A stretch of DNA of 64,000 nucleotides from Streptomyces sp. S.PB5 (GCF_030403745.1 NZ_JAQMWP010000015.1:186001-250000); one strand, 5' to 3'. Positions 32,433-41,897 are shown, counted from the first letter of the stretch. Numbers and translations: made by a program. The notes: generated from the letters alone by a model not told the origin.

Positions 32433-33860
32433 ATGTCGCACGACCGTTCCGCAGGCCTGGCGGAGTCCGCCCGTGCGCTGGCCGACGGGGAGGTGACGTC
32501 AAGGGCCCTGGTGGAGCGGGCACTTGAGCGGATCGCCTCGACCCAGGGGACCCTCAACGCCTTCCGGGTCGTACGCGCCGAGGCCGCGCTCGCCGAGGCG
32601 GAGGCGGCGGACAAGGAACTGGCCGCCGGGGTGCGCAAACCGCTCCTCGGGGTGCCCGTCGCCGTCAAGGACGACATGGACGTGGCGGGCGAGCCGACCG
32701 CGTTCGGCTGCCGGGGGGAGTTCCCGGCGGTGGCCCGGGACGGGGAAGCCGTACGGAGGTTGCGGGCGTCCGGCGCCGTCGTCATCGGCAAGACCAACAC
32801 CTGCGAGTTCGGACAGTGGCCCTTCACCGAGGGGCCCGCCTTCGGCGTGACCCGCAATCCGTGGAGCGCGGAGCACACCCCGGGCGGCTCCTCGGGCGGT
32901 TCGGCCGCCGCCGTCGCCGCCGGGCTGGTACCGGCCGCACTCGGCTCGGACGGCGCGGGGTCCGTGCGCATCCCGGCCTCCTGGACCCATCTCATCGGCA
33001 TCAAGCCGCAGCGCGGCCGTGTCTCCACCTGGCCGCGCGGCGAGTCCTTCCAGGGCATCACCGTCAACGGCACCCTGGCGCGCACGGTCGCCGACGCCGC
33101 GCTCCTGCTGGACGCGGCGAGCGGCAACCACGACCTCGACCCGCACCGGCCGCCCGCCGTCGACGCCTCCGGCGCCGTCGGACGCGACCCGGGCAGGCTC
33201 CGTATCGCGCTGGCCCTGAAGCCGCCGTTCACCGCGCTGCCCGCACGCCTCCAGCCCGACGTACGGGCGAAGGTCCTCGAACTCGCCGAGAAACTCGCCG
33301 CGTTGGGCCACACCGTCGAGGAGGCCGACCCCCCGTACGGGCAGATCGGGCTCACCTTCATCCCGCGCGCCACGGCCGGTCTCGCCGAGCGGGTCGGTGA
33401 GGCCCCCTTCCCGGCGCTGCTCGACCGGCGCACCCGGGACGCCGCCCGGCTGGGGCGGCTGCTCGGCGGGGCACCCCTGCGGGCCGCCCGGCGGGCCGAG
33501 ACGGTCCTGCACCGTCGTATCGGCGGATTCTTCTCGTCGTACGACGTGATGCTCGCCCCGACCACGGCCGCTCCCCCGCCGCGCATCGGCTCGATGCTGG
33601 GCCTCGGGGGCCTTGCCACCGACCGGGCCATGATCGCCGCCTGTCCCTACGCGTGGCCGTGGAACGTGCTGGGCTGGCCCGGCGTCAATGTGCCCGCCGG
33701 GTTCGTCGGTGACGGGCTGCCGGTCGGGGCGCAGCTGCTCGGACCGGCGAACAGCGAGCCGCTGCTCGTCTCACTGGCCGCGCAGCTGGAGGCGGAGCTG
33801 CGCTGGCACGAGGCATGGCCCCCGGTGCGGCGGATCGCGACGGATTCCCCGGCTGTGTGA
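32433..33860 (+). CDS. Amidase, AS (amidase signature) family
   Basis: A 475-residue amidase-signature hydrolase. The Ser-cisSer-Lys triad is visible: Lys in GVPVAVKDDMDVAGE, Ser in TPGGSSGGSAAAVAAGL, and Ser in GSDGAGSVRIPASW, all at normal spacing. The C-terminal part closes with VNVPAGFVGDGLPVGAQLLG, typical of the family. No signal peptide, so cytosolic. The substrate is unknown. The ATG at 32433 follows GGAGG. It is followed by an NfeD-like gene 26 bp on. Confidence 0.92.
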   Translation: MSHDRSAGLAESARALADGEVTSRALVERALERIASTQGTLNAFRVVRAEAALAEAEAADKELAAGVRKPLLGVPVAVKDDMDVAGEPTAFGCRGEFPAVARDGEAVRRLRASGAVVIGKTNTCEFGQWPFTEGPAFGVTRNPWSAEHTPGGSSGGSAAAVAAGLVPAALGSDGAGSVRIPASWTHLIGIKPQRGRVSTWPRGESFQGITVNGTLARTVADAALLLDAASGNHDLDPHRPPAVDASGAVGRDPGRLRIALALKPPFTALPARLQPDVRAKVLELAEKLAALGHTVEEADPPYGQIGLTFIPRATAGLAERVGEAPFPALLDRRTRDAARLGRLLGGAPLRAARRAETVLHRRIGGFFSSYDVMLAPTTAAPPPRIGSMLGLGGLATDRAMIAACPYAWPWNVLGWPGVNVPAGFVGDGLPVGAQLLGPANSEPLLVSLAAQLEAELRWHEAWPPVRRIATDSPAV

Positions 33861-33886
33861 GGGCGTTCGGCCCTTACCCTGTGACC

Positions 33887-34105
33887 ATGGACGATGCGTC
33901 GATGGTCGGGCTCATGGGGCGGGTCACCGGTACGGTCGGGCCAGGACTCGTCGGCGAGGTGATCGTCCGGGTGCGCGGCGGCGCCGAGCACTTCCTCGCG
34001 TATCCGGCCACCGGCACGGACCGGATCGAGCGCGGCACCGTGGTGATGGTGGTGGAGTACCAGGCGCCGAGGACCGTCTACGTCCAGGCCGCGTACGACA
34101 GTTGA
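33887..34105 (+). CDS. NfeD-like C-terminal-domain protein
   Basis: A 72-residue protein that is essentially an OB-fold: MVGLMGRVTGTVGPGLVGEV, then RGGAEHFLAYPATGTDRIER and GTVVMVVEYQAPRTVYVQAA. This corresponds to the soluble domain of NfeD partners of flotillins. It lacks the membrane part and protease domain of full NfeD. It precedes the flotillin gene, 118 bp away on the same strand, which is the usual NfeD/flotillin pairing. Confidence 0.8.
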   Translation: MDDASMVGLMGRVTGTVGPGLVGEVIVRVRGGAEHFLAYPATGTDRIERGTVVMVVEYQAPRTVYVQAAYDS

Positions 34106-34223
34106 GCATGCTCCCCCGCAGGTGAGAGCGGTCTGCGTCAAGGTTGTGACAAGGAACCGCAAGGGTCTGTACCCGGGCGTCGCCGAGGCGCAGACTCCCT
34201 TCGTTCGGTGCCGAGAGGGCACC

Positions 34224-35708
34224 ATGCAGAGGGGGCGAATGCCGATGGTCATCGGCGTCGTTGCGGGGATCGCGGTGGGAGCCGTCCTCGCGTTGATAGG
34301 GATTTTCAAGCTGATGTGGCGCGTGGCCGAGCCCAACGAGGCGCTCATCATCTCCGGTTCCAAGCACAGGACCGAGGGTCTTGAGGAGGGCATGGGCTTC
34401 CGTATCGTCACGGGCCGCGGCACGCTCGTGCTGCCCGGGGTGCAGGCGGTGCGCAAGCTGTCGCTCGATCTCAACGAGACCGAGCTGCAGGTGGACTGCG
34501 TGACCCATCAGGGCATACCGCTGAAGGTGCGGGGCGTGGTCATCTTCAAGGTGGGCGACGACTTCGTGTCGATCGCGAACGCGGGGCGCCGTTTCCTCGA
34601 TCAGCAGAAGCTGATGTCGGAGCGGGTGCACAACGTCTTCGCCGGTCATCTGCGGTCCATCGTCGGCGGGTTGACGGTCGAGGACATGATCCGCGACCGG
34701 GAGAAGCTGACCGGGCAGACCCGGGCCGCGTGCGGCACCGAGATGGAGAAGCTGGGTCTGATCGTGGACTCGCTGCAGATCCATGAGATCGAGGACCCGA
34801 CCGGGTACATCCAGAACCTGGCGATGCCGCACGCGGCCGCCGTCCAGCGGGACGCCCGGATCGCGCAGGCGGAGGCGAACCGGCTGGCCACCGAGGCCGA
34901 GCAGCAGTCGTTCGCGCGGATGGCGGAGGCCACCAGGGACAGCGAGATCCTCCAGGCCGGCTACCAGGCCGAACGGGACAAGGCCGCCGCCAAGGCCCAG
35001 CAGGCCGGGCCGCTCGCCGACGCCGCCGCCCGGCAGGAGGTCGTCGTGCAGATGACCCGGGTCGCCGAACTGGAGGCACAGCGGACCGAGCAGCAGCTCC
35101 AGGCGGACGTCCGCAAACCCGCGGACGCGAAGGCGTACGAGAAGCGCACGCTGGCCGAGGCCGAGCGCGACGCGCGGATCTCCGCCGCCCAGGCCAAGGC
35201 GAAGGAGACCGAGCTGGCGGCCGCGGCCGAGGCGACCCGGGTCAAGACGGCCGCGAGCGCCGAGGCCGAGGCGACCAAGGCGCGCGGTACGGCGACGGCG
35301 GCCTCGACCCGGGCCACCGGTGAGGCCGAGGCGGCCGCCGCCCAGGCCAAGGGGCTCGCGCAGGCCGAGGCGACGAAGGCCCAGGGTCTCGCCGAGGCGG
35401 AGGCCATCAAGGCGCGGGCCGCGGCCCTCGCCGAGAACCAGGAGGCCGTGGTCGCCCAGCAACTCGCCGAGAACTGGCCGGAGATCGTCCAGGCGGGCGC
35501 GTCCGCGTTCGGCAACGTCGACAACATGGTGGTGCTCAACGGCGCCGACGGTGTGGCGGACATGTTCGCCAAGGCGCTCACCATGGGCGGCACCGGGCTG
35601 GGGCTCGCGCGGCAGCTGCTCGCGTCGATGAACCAGAACGGACAGGCACCGGCGGGGACTTCGTCCCTGAACGGGCTCTCGCAGAAAGTACCGGTCCAGG
35701 AGGACTGA
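34224..35708 (+). CDS. Flotillin-like SPFH-domain membrane protein
   Basis: A 494-residue flotillin. One N-terminal membrane helix (IGVVAGIAVGAVLALIGIFK) is followed by the SPFH domain (NEALIISGSKHRTEGLEEGM, GVVIFKVGDDFVSIANAGRR). A long Ala/Glu-rich coiled coil covers residues 220-410, with many AEA and KA repeats, and a C-terminal MVVLNGADGVADMFAKAL-type tail ends the protein. Such proteins organise membrane microdomains. It partners the NfeD-like protein upstream. The ATG at 34224 follows GAGAGG; MPMVIGV at 34239 is the alternative start. Confidence 0.9.
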   Translation: MQRGRMPMVIGVVAGIAVGAVLALIGIFKLMWRVAEPNEALIISGSKHRTEGLEEGMGFRIVTGRGTLVLPGVQAVRKLSLDLNETELQVDCVTHQGIPLKVRGVVIFKVGDDFVSIANAGRRFLDQQKLMSERVHNVFAGHLRSIVGGLTVEDMIRDREKLTGQTRAACGTEMEKLGLIVDSLQIHEIEDPTGYIQNLAMPHAAAVQRDARIAQAEANRLATEAEQQSFARMAEATRDSEILQAGYQAERDKAAAKAQQAGPLADAAARQEVVVQMTRVAELEAQRTEQQLQADVRKPADAKAYEKRTLAEAERDARISAAQAKAKETELAAAAEATRVKTAASAEAEATKARGTATAASTRATGEAEAAAAQAKGLAQAEATKAQGLAEAEAIKARAAALAENQEAVVAQQLAENWPEIVQAGASAFGNVDNMVVLNGADGVADMFAKALTMGGTGLGLARQLLASMNQNGQAPAGTSSLNGLSQKVPVQED

Positions 35709-35737
35709 TCCACGGGGGCACCGTCTATGGTGCCCCC

Positions 35738-36184
35738 GTGACTGCGTTTACCGATGAGAACATCCCCGGCCGCTCCGGCCCCACCGCGACCATGGAGGCC
35801 GACGCCCTCGAGGTCGGCCGGGTGCGCACCGAGTACTCCCCCGCCCACGACGGAGACCCCGACCCCGGGGAGATCGTGTGGACCTGGGTGCCCTTCGAGG
35901 AGAACGACGGACGCGGCAAGGACCGTCCGGTGCTGGTCGTCGCCCGCGAGGCCTCCGGGACCTTCCTCGCCGTGCAGCTCTCCAGCAAGCGGCACGACGG
36001 CGACCGCGAATGGGTCGCGATCGGCAGCGGGCCCTGGGACAAGTCGGGCCGCGACTCCTGGGTGGACGTCGACCGCATCCTGCGGCTGCACGAGGACGGT
36101 ATGCGGCGCGAGGCGTGCGCGCTGGACCGGGGCCGGTTCAACCTGGTCAGGAACCGGCTGCACGAGCGCTACGGCTGGACCTGA
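35738..36184 (+). CDS. PemK/MazF-like protein
   Basis: A 148-residue protein with a C-terminal PemK/MazF-like fold: EYSPAHDGDPDPGEIVWTWV, then FEENDGRGKDRPVLVVAREA, LAVQLSSKRHDGDREWVAIG and SWVDVDRILRLHEDGMRREA. PemK/MazF proteins are often mRNA-cleaving toxins, but no antitoxin gene is visible beside it, so a stand-alone or housekeeping role is as likely. The GTG start is at 35738, 29 bp after the flotillin stop. Its end overlaps the convergent PARG gene by 16 bp. Confidence 0.75.
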   Translation: MTAFTDENIPGRSGPTATMEADALEVGRVRTEYSPAHDGDPDPGEIVWTWVPFEENDGRGKDRPVLVVAREASGTFLAVQLSSKRHDGDREWVAIGSGPWDKSGRDSWVDVDRILRLHEDGMRREACALDRGRFNLVRNRLHERYGWT

Positions 36185-37002
36185 GTCCTCGGGCCGGCCT
36201 GGAAGGTCTTCTCGAAGGCGGCCCGCACCACGCTGCCGGGCGTGCGGTCCAGCACCCCGAACACCACGTGCTCGAAGGCCGAGGCGAACCGTCCGCCCGG
36301 CCCCAGCAGCGCGTGGAACGCACCCGCCACCTGCGCCGGATCGTTCTGGAACACCCCGCAGCCCCAGGCGCCGAGCACCAGCCGCCGGTACCCCTCGGCC
36401 GCCGCGACCTCCAGCACCCGCTCGGCGCGGACGGCCAGGGCCGCCGGGATGCCGGGGATGCGGTCGGGCGTCGTACGCCGTATGACACCGGCGTTCGGCG
36501 CGGCCGCGGTCAGGAAGCCCGCGACGTACGGCTCGTCCAGCAGGCGACCGCGGTCGTCGCGGAAGACGGGCACGGCCGGTGAGTGGATGACACGGTCCGT
36601 GTAGAAGGCGTCGCGGTGGGCGCGGTGGTGGTCGTAGAAGTCCCGGGCCTGCCGTACACACGCGTACAGGGCGGAGGCGCGGCACAGGGCCTCCTCCTGG
36701 GCCTGGGCGCCGTTGAGATAGCCGCCGCCCGGGTTGCGGGCCGAGGCGAAGTTCAGGACGGCCGGCACCCCGCCGAGCCGTCGTGCGGCCTCCAGGCTGC
36801 TCTCGCCCGTGACCTCGACGAATGTGTCGGCGGGCGGGATCCCGGGTACCGGCACGGGCTCCGGCCCGTACATGCGCGTACCGGCCCGTGCGGCCTCGAT
36901 GCCGTCCGCGAGGGACACCTCGCGCCCGTCGGCGAGGCGATAGAAACCGGCCTCGACGATCTCCTCCGTCTGCTGTGCGATGCCCCGCAGGCGCGCGCTC
37001 AT
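36169..37002 (-). CDS. Bacterial poly(ADP-ribose) glycohydrolase (macrodomain)
   Basis: A 277-residue macrodomain protein of the TIGR02452/DUF2263 type, the family that includes the structurally studied bacterial PARG of Thermomonospora. The PARG signature GGG-X(6-8)-QE is explicit: PGGGYLNGAQAQEEALCRAS near residue 93. ADP-ribose-binding segments AVLNFASARNPGGG, RLVLGAWGCGVFQND and the C-terminal domain are in place. It should release ADP-ribose from poly(ADP-ribose) in the cytosol. The ATG is at 37002. It is divergent from egtA and convergent with the PemK-like gene. Confidence 0.9.
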   Translation of the reverse strand: MSARLRGIAQQTEEIVEAGFYRLADGREVSLADGIEAARAGTRMYGPEPVPVPGIPPADTFVEVTGESSLEAARRLGGVPAVLNFASARNPGGGYLNGAQAQEEALCRASALYACVRQARDFYDHHRAHRDAFYTDRVIHSPAVPVFRDDRGRLLDEPYVAGFLTAAAPNAGVIRRTTPDRIPGIPAALAVRAERVLEVAAAEGYRRLVLGAWGCGVFQNDPAQVAGAFHALLGPGGRFASAFEHVVFGVLDRTPGSVVRAAFEKTFQAGPRTQVQP

Positions 37003-37279
37003 GGCGCCACCCCCGTGGGCGCCATGATCGCGCGCCGTGCGCGCTCCCCCGTCGTGCTCATGTACGCATCGTGGGCGATGCTGGTCATGCGGTGCAACGG
37101 AGTTTCCCGGCCTCGAGAACACCCGGAGAACCCACAGGAAACGGAGATCGTCGGCCCCGATTGCGACGAAGTGCACCCTTGTGCGAATCGCTCCGAGGGT
37201 TTTGGGTGGGACGAGCTCTGCCGGTCCGGCCAACATCATCCGGGCCGGTGGCATGGTGGAATCTCAGGAGGATCCCGAC

Positions 37280-38575
37280 ATGTCCGATACATCCACTACT
37301 ACATCGGAAAGCGACTGTACGGAGCCCCGCACCGCTCTGTCCGCCGCCGAGGTGGAGGCCCTGGTCAGGGGCATCTGCTTCAAGACGGGACCGCCCCGCA
37401 CCGTCGGGGTCGAGGTGGAATGGCTCGTCCACGAGCTGCGCACACCGCAGCTCCCCGTCACACCCGAACGACTCGAAGCGGCGTACGCCGCACTGCGGAC
37501 CGTGCCCCTCAGCTCGGCGCTCACCGTCGAGCCCGGCGGCCAGCTGGAACTCAGCTCCCCGCCCGCCGCCTCCCTGACGGAGTGCATCGGCACCGTCTCC
37601 GCCGATCTCGCCGCCGTCCGCAGGACGCTCGCCGGGCTCGGTCTCGGCCTCGTCGGCGTCGGCCACGATCCCTGGCACCCGCCCCGCCGGTATCTCCGCG
37701 AACCCCGCTACGACGCCATGGAAGCCTGTCTGGACCGTACGGGCCCGGCCGGCCGCGCCATGATGTGCACCTCCGCCTCCGTGCAGGTGTGCCTCGACGC
37801 GGGACACGAGGAGCCCGGCCCGCTCGGTCACGGGCGGCGCTGGTGGCTGGCGCATCAGTTGGGCGCGGTGCTGGTCGCCGCGTTCGCCAACTCCCCGCTG
37901 GCCGGGGGCGAACCCACCGGCTGGCTCTCCACCCGGCAGCTGCTGTGGATGGAGATCGGCGCGGGCCGCGCGGGCGCTCCCCCACTGGACGGCGACCCCC
38001 GCGAGACCTGGGCCCGGCATGTGCTCGACTCCCCGGTGATGTGCATCCGCCGGGACGGCCGCGCCTGGGACGTCCCGGACGGCATGACGTTCCGCGAGTG
38101 GACCCGCTCGGCGAGCCCGAGGCCCCCGACCCGCGAGGACCTCGACTACCACCTGACCACCCTCTTCCCGCCGGTCAGACCGCGCGGCCACATCGAGCTG
38201 CGCATGATCGACGCCCAGCCCGGGGACGACGGCTGGATCGTGCCGCTCGCCGTGACCGCGGCGCTCTTCGACGACCCCGAGGCCGCCGAGACCGCCTACC
38301 GCGCGGTGAAGCCGCTGGCCGAGCGGGCCCTGGGGCTGCCCGCCCCGCACAACCCGCTGTGGCTGGACGCGGCGCGCACCGGCCTCGCCGACCCGGAACT
38401 GCACGACGTGGCCGTCCAGTGCTTCACGGCCGCGCTCGACGCCCTGCCCCGGCTCGGTGCGACCGAAGAGGTCACGGGCGCCGTCACCGCGTACCTGGAG
38501 CGCTACGTCCTCCAGGGCCGCTGCCCCGCCGACGATCTGCTGGACCGGCTCCACGGGAAGGACCTCCGCTCATGA
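37280..38575 (+). CDS. egtA: Glutamate-cysteine ligase EgtA
   Basis: A 431-residue glutamate-cysteine ligase of the actinobacterial EgtA group, which makes gamma-glutamylcysteine, the sulfur donor used by EgtB. The glutamine-synthetase-like core is visible: VGVEVEWLVHELRTPQLPVT, TVEPGGQLELSSPPAASLTE, VGVGHDPWHPPRRYLREPRY, and MMCTSASVQVCLD. The ATG at 37280 has AGGAGG nine bases upstream. Its stop overlaps the egtB start (ATGA), so translation is coupled. It leads a four-gene operon transcribed away from the PARG gene. Confidence 0.96.
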   Translation: MSDTSTTTSESDCTEPRTALSAAEVEALVRGICFKTGPPRTVGVEVEWLVHELRTPQLPVTPERLEAAYAALRTVPLSSALTVEPGGQLELSSPPAASLTECIGTVSADLAAVRRTLAGLGLGLVGVGHDPWHPPRRYLREPRYDAMEACLDRTGPAGRAMMCTSASVQVCLDAGHEEPGPLGHGRRWWLAHQLGAVLVAAFANSPLAGGEPTGWLSTRQLLWMEIGAGRAGAPPLDGDPRETWARHVLDSPVMCIRRDGRAWDVPDGMTFREWTRSASPRPPTREDLDYHLTTLFPPVRPRGHIELRMIDAQPGDDGWIVPLAVTAALFDDPEAAETAYRAVKPLAERALGLPAPHNPLWLDAARTGLADPELHDVAVQCFTAALDALPRLGATEEVTGAVTAYLERYVLQGRCPADDLLDRLHGKDLRS

Positions 38576-39903
38576 CCGACGTCGCCGAGACGCCCGGAAC
38601 CGACGCCGAGACGCTCCGCGTACGGGCGCTGACCACCCTCACCACGGCCCGCGACCGCACGACCCTGCTGACCAGCTGCGTCGAGGACCCCGACCTGACC
38701 GCCCAGCACTCCCCGCTGATGTCCCCGCTGGTCTGGGACCTCGCCCACATCGGCAACCAGGAGGAGCTCTGGCTGCTGCGGGGGGTCGCCGGGCGGGAGG
38801 CCATGCGCCCGGAGATCGACGGCCTGTACGACGCCTTCGAGCACCCGCGCGCGGAACGCCCGAAGCTGCCGCTGCTGCCACCGGCCGAGGCCCGCCGGTA
38901 CGCGGCGGAGGTCCGCGGTCGGGTCCTGGACCTGCTGGAGTCCACCGCGTTCCACGGCACGCGGCTCACGGAGGCGGGCTTCGCCTTCGGGATGATCGCG
39001 CAGCACGAACAGCAGCACGACGAGACCATGCTGATCACCCATCAGCTCCGCAAGGGCCCCCAGGCCCTGACCGCCCCCGACCCGGACCCGGCGCCGCTGC
39101 ACACCGGCCCGGCCGAAGTCCTGGTCCCCGGCGGCCCGTTCACGATGGGCACCTCCGACGAGCCCTGGGCGCTGGACAACGAACGCCCGGCGCACCGGCG
39201 GGAGGTGGCGCCCTTCTTCATCGACACGGCTCCGGTCACCAACGAGGCGTACCAGGAGTTCATCGAGGACGGCGGCTACCGGCGCGACCGGTGGTGGACC
39301 CCGGCCGGCTGGGCGCACATCCGGGAGCACGGCATCGACGCCCCGCTGTTCTGGCGCCGGGACGGCAACCAGTGGCTGCGCCGCCGCTTCGGCGTCACCG
39401 AGGTCGTACCGCCCGACGAGCCGGTGGTGCACGTCAGCTGGTACGAGGCCGACGCCTACGCCCGCTGGGCCGGGCGCCGGCTGCCCACGGAGGCCGAGTG
39501 GGAGAAGGCCGCCCGCCACGACCCCACCTCGGGCCGCTCGATGCGCTATCCGTGGGGCGACGCCGACCCGGAGCCGCAGCACGCCAACCTCGGCCAGCGG
39601 CATCTGCGCCCGGCCCCGGCGGGCAGCTACCCGCAGGGCGAATCCCCGCTCGGCGTACGCCAGTTGATCGGCGATGTGTGGGAGTGGACGGCGAGCGACT
39701 TCCTCCCCTACCCGGGCTTCGAGGCGTTCCCGTACAAGGAGTACTCGGAGGTGTTCTTCGGCCCCGAGTACAAGGTGCTGCGCGGCGGTTCGTTCGCCGT
39801 GGACCCGGTGGCCTGCCGCGGCACGTTCCGCAACTGGGACTACCCGATCCGGCGGCAGATCTTCTCCGGCTTCCGCACCGCCCGTTCCGCGGAGGGCGTC
39901 TGA
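38572..39903 (+). CDS. egtB: Ergothioneine sulfoxide synthase EgtB
   Basis: A 443-residue non-heme iron enzyme that joins gamma-glutamylcysteine to hercynine with oxygen. The DinB-like N-terminal half supplies iron ligands: His in LVWDLAHIGNQEELWLLRG and the HEQQHDE motif in MIAQHEQQHDETMLITHQLR. The C-terminal FGE-sulfatase domain runs from VPGGPFTMGTSDEPWALDNE to LRGGSFAVDPVACRGTFRNW. Both are complete and in standard order. Start ATG at 38572 overlaps egtA; the stop overlaps egtC (TGATG). Confidence 0.97.
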   Translation: MTDVAETPGTDAETLRVRALTTLTTARDRTTLLTSCVEDPDLTAQHSPLMSPLVWDLAHIGNQEELWLLRGVAGREAMRPEIDGLYDAFEHPRAERPKLPLLPPAEARRYAAEVRGRVLDLLESTAFHGTRLTEAGFAFGMIAQHEQQHDETMLITHQLRKGPQALTAPDPDPAPLHTGPAEVLVPGGPFTMGTSDEPWALDNERPAHRREVAPFFIDTAPVTNEAYQEFIEDGGYRRDRWWTPAGWAHIREHGIDAPLFWRRDGNQWLRRRFGVTEVVPPDEPVVHVSWYEADAYARWAGRRLPTEAEWEKAARHDPTSGRSMRYPWGDADPEPQHANLGQRHLRPAPAGSYPQGESPLGVRQLIGDVWEWTASDFLPYPGFEAFPYKEYSEVFFGPEYKVLRGGSFAVDPVACRGTFRNWDYPIRRQIFSGFRTARSAEGV

Positions 39904-40679
39904 TGTGCCGTCATCTGGCGTACCTGGGCCCCGAGGAGCCGCTCGGCAGACTCCTCGTGGAGCCGCAGCACGGCCTGTACCGCCAGTCCTGGGCGCCCAG
40001 ACACCAGCGGTACGGCACCGTCAACGCCGATGGTTTCGGGGTCGGCTGGTACGCCGAGGACGACCCGGTCCCGGCGCGCTACCGCCGGGCCGGGCCCATC
40101 TGGGCGGACCTGTCCTTCGCGGACCTGGCCCGGGTCGTCCGGTCGGGCGCGCTGCTCGCGGCGGTCCGGGACGCCACCTTGGCGGGCTCGGACGCCGAGG
40201 CAGCGGCGGCGCCCTATGCGAGCGGTCCCTGGCTGTTCAGCCACAACGGCGCGGTCAAGGGCTGGCCCCGCTCTCTGGCGCCGCTGGCCCAGACCCTGCC
40301 CGCCGCCGATCTGCTGTCGATGGAGGCCCGCAACGACTCGGCGTTCGTGTGGGCTCTCGTCCTGGCCCGGTTGCGCGGCGGTGACGAGGAGGGCCAGGCG
40401 CTGGCCGACACGGTCCTGGAGGTCGCCGAGGCGGCCCCGGGCTCCCGGCTCAACCTCCTCCTCACCAACGGCGACACCATCACCGCGACCACCTGGGGCG
40501 ACACCCTGTGGTACCTGACCTGCCCGCGCGGCACGGTCGTCGCCTCCGAGCCCTACGACGACGATCCGCACTGGCAGGAGGTCCCCGACCGCACCCTCCT
40601 CGCAGCGAGCCGCACCGACGTGCTGCTGACGCCCCTCAAGGAACCGTCCGTGGAACCACTGAAGGAGCCCCGTACGTGA
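39903..40679 (+). CDS. egtC: Gamma-glutamyl-hercynylcysteine sulfoxide hydrolase EgtC
   Basis: A 258-residue class-II glutamine amidotransferase-like hydrolase that removes the gamma-glutamyl group from the EgtB product. The catalytic Cys2 is exposed by removal of Met (MCRHLAYLGPEEPLGRLLVE). The usual NADGFGVGWYAED and FSHNGAVKGWP motifs follow. The length is normal. Start overlaps egtB (TGATG), and its stop overlaps the GTG of egtD (GTGA). It belongs to the same coupled operon. Confidence 0.97.
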   Translation: MCRHLAYLGPEEPLGRLLVEPQHGLYRQSWAPRHQRYGTVNADGFGVGWYAEDDPVPARYRRAGPIWADLSFADLARVVRSGALLAAVRDATLAGSDAEAAAAPYASGPWLFSHNGAVKGWPRSLAPLAQTLPAADLLSMEARNDSAFVWALVLARLRGGDEEGQALADTVLEVAEAAPGSRLNLLLTNGDTITATTWGDTLWYLTCPRGTVVASEPYDDDPHWQEVPDRTLLAASRTDVLLTPLKEPSVEPLKEPRT

Positions 40680-41638
40680 GCCCGTTCCTTCTCACCCGCA
40701 CCCTGCCCGAGGACGCCACCGAGGCCGCCCTGCGTGCCGACGTCCTGAGCGGCCTGACCCGCACCCCGAAGACCCTCCCGCCGAAGTGGTTCTACGACGC
40801 CCACGGCAGCGAACTCTTCGACCGGATCACGGAGTTGCCCGAGTACTACCCCACCCGCGCCGAGCGCGAGATCCTCGTCGCGCGCGCCGACGCCATCGCG
40901 GCGGCCTCCGGCGCCCGCACCCTCGTCGAACTCGGCTCGGGTTCCTCGGAGAAGACCCGGTACCTCATCGACGCGCTGACCGGTCTGCACACCTACGTGC
41001 CCGTCGACGTCAGCGAGAGCGCCCTCACCCAGGCCGGGCACGCGCTGATCGAGGAGCGGCCGGGCCTGAACGTGCATGCCCTGATCGCCGACTTCACGGC
41101 CGAGCTCACGCTCCCCGAGACGCCGGGGCCCCGGCTGCTGGCGTTCCTCGGCGGCACGATCGGCAATCTGCTCCCGCCCGAGCGGGCGGAGTTCTTCGCC
41201 TCGATCCGCGCCCTGCTCTCCCCCGGCGACGCCCTGCTGCTCGGCACGGACCTCGTCAAGGACGAGAAGGTGCTGGTCAGGGCGTACGACGACGCGGCCG
41301 GGGTGACGGCCGCGTTCAACAAGAACGTCCTGACGGTCGTCGACCGGGAATTGGGCGCCGACTTCGACCCCGGCGCCTTCGACCATGTGGCCCTCTGGGA
41401 CGCGGAGAACGAGTGGATCGAGATGCGGCTGCGGTCGCGTACCGCGCAGACCGTGAAGATCCCCGCGCTGGACCTCGCCGTCGACTTCGCGGCCGGCGAG
41501 GAGCTGCACACCGAGATCTCGGCGAAGTTCCGGAAGGAGGGTGTGCGCGCGGAACTGTCCGCCGCGGGACTCGAGTTGTCCCACTGGTGGACGGACGGCG
41601 AGGGACGGTTCGCGCTGTCGCTCAGCACGGTGCGATGA
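40676..41638 (+). CDS. egtD: Histidine N-alpha-methyltransferase EgtD
   Basis: A 320-residue SAM methyltransferase that trimethylates histidine to hercynine, the first committed ergothioneine step. Signatures: LPPKWFYDAHGSELFDRITE, LPEYYPTRAEREILVARADA, the SAM loop TLVELGSGSSEKTRYLIDAL, FLGGTIGNLLPPERAEFFAS, and AFNKNVLTVVDRELGADFDP. The GTG at 40676 overlaps egtC. No EgtE lyase lies in the window; a general PLP lyase elsewhere would finish the pathway. Confidence 0.97.
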   Translation: MSPFLLTRTLPEDATEAALRADVLSGLTRTPKTLPPKWFYDAHGSELFDRITELPEYYPTRAEREILVARADAIAAASGARTLVELGSGSSEKTRYLIDALTGLHTYVPVDVSESALTQAGHALIEERPGLNVHALIADFTAELTLPETPGPRLLAFLGGTIGNLLPPERAEFFASIRALLSPGDALLLGTDLVKDEKVLVRAYDDAAGVTAAFNKNVLTVVDRELGADFDPGAFDHVALWDAENEWIEMRLRSRTAQTVKIPALDLAVDFAAGEELHTEISAKFRKEGVRAELSAAGLELSHWWTDGEGRFALSLSTVR

Positions 41639-41681
41639 CGTACGTCTCGCGCTCCGCCGTCACCTGGGGCACGGTGGATCC

Positions 41682-41897
41682 ATGACGAATCACACCTATC
41701 GGGTGACCGAGATCGTCGGCACCTCGCCCGACGGCGTCGACCAGGCGATCCGCAACGGCATCGGCCGCGCCTCCCAGACCCTCCGCAATCTCGACTGGTT
41801 CGAGGTGACCCAGGTGCGGGGTCAGATCGAGGACGGCCAGGTCGCGCACTGGCAAGTGGGCCTGAAGGTCGGCTTCCGCCTGGAGGAGTCCGACTGA
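41682..41897 (+). CDS. Dodecin-type flavin-binding protein
   Basis: A 71-residue dodecin: HTYRVTEIVGTSPDGVDQAI, then RNLDWFEVTQVRGQIEDGQV and AHWQVGLKVGFRLEE. Dodecins assemble into hollow 12-mers that store or buffer FMN/riboflavin or CoA. The tryptophan of DWFEV and the Gln pair that sandwich flavin are present. The ATG at 41682 lies 43 bp after egtD. Its stop lies at the first unit of a tandem repeat. Confidence 0.92.
   Translation: MTNHTYRVTEIVGTSPDGVDQAIRNGIGRASQTLRNLDWFEVTQVRGQIEDGQVAHWQVGLKVGFRLEESD

Noticed and set aside
35738..36184. A toxin-antitoxin pair with the PemK-like protein
   Set aside because: No small antitoxin gene is visible upstream or downstream.
36583..38571. A long N-terminal extension of egtB through egtA
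   Set aside because: Reads egtA in the wrong frame; EgtB homology and the ATGA overlap set the start at 38572.
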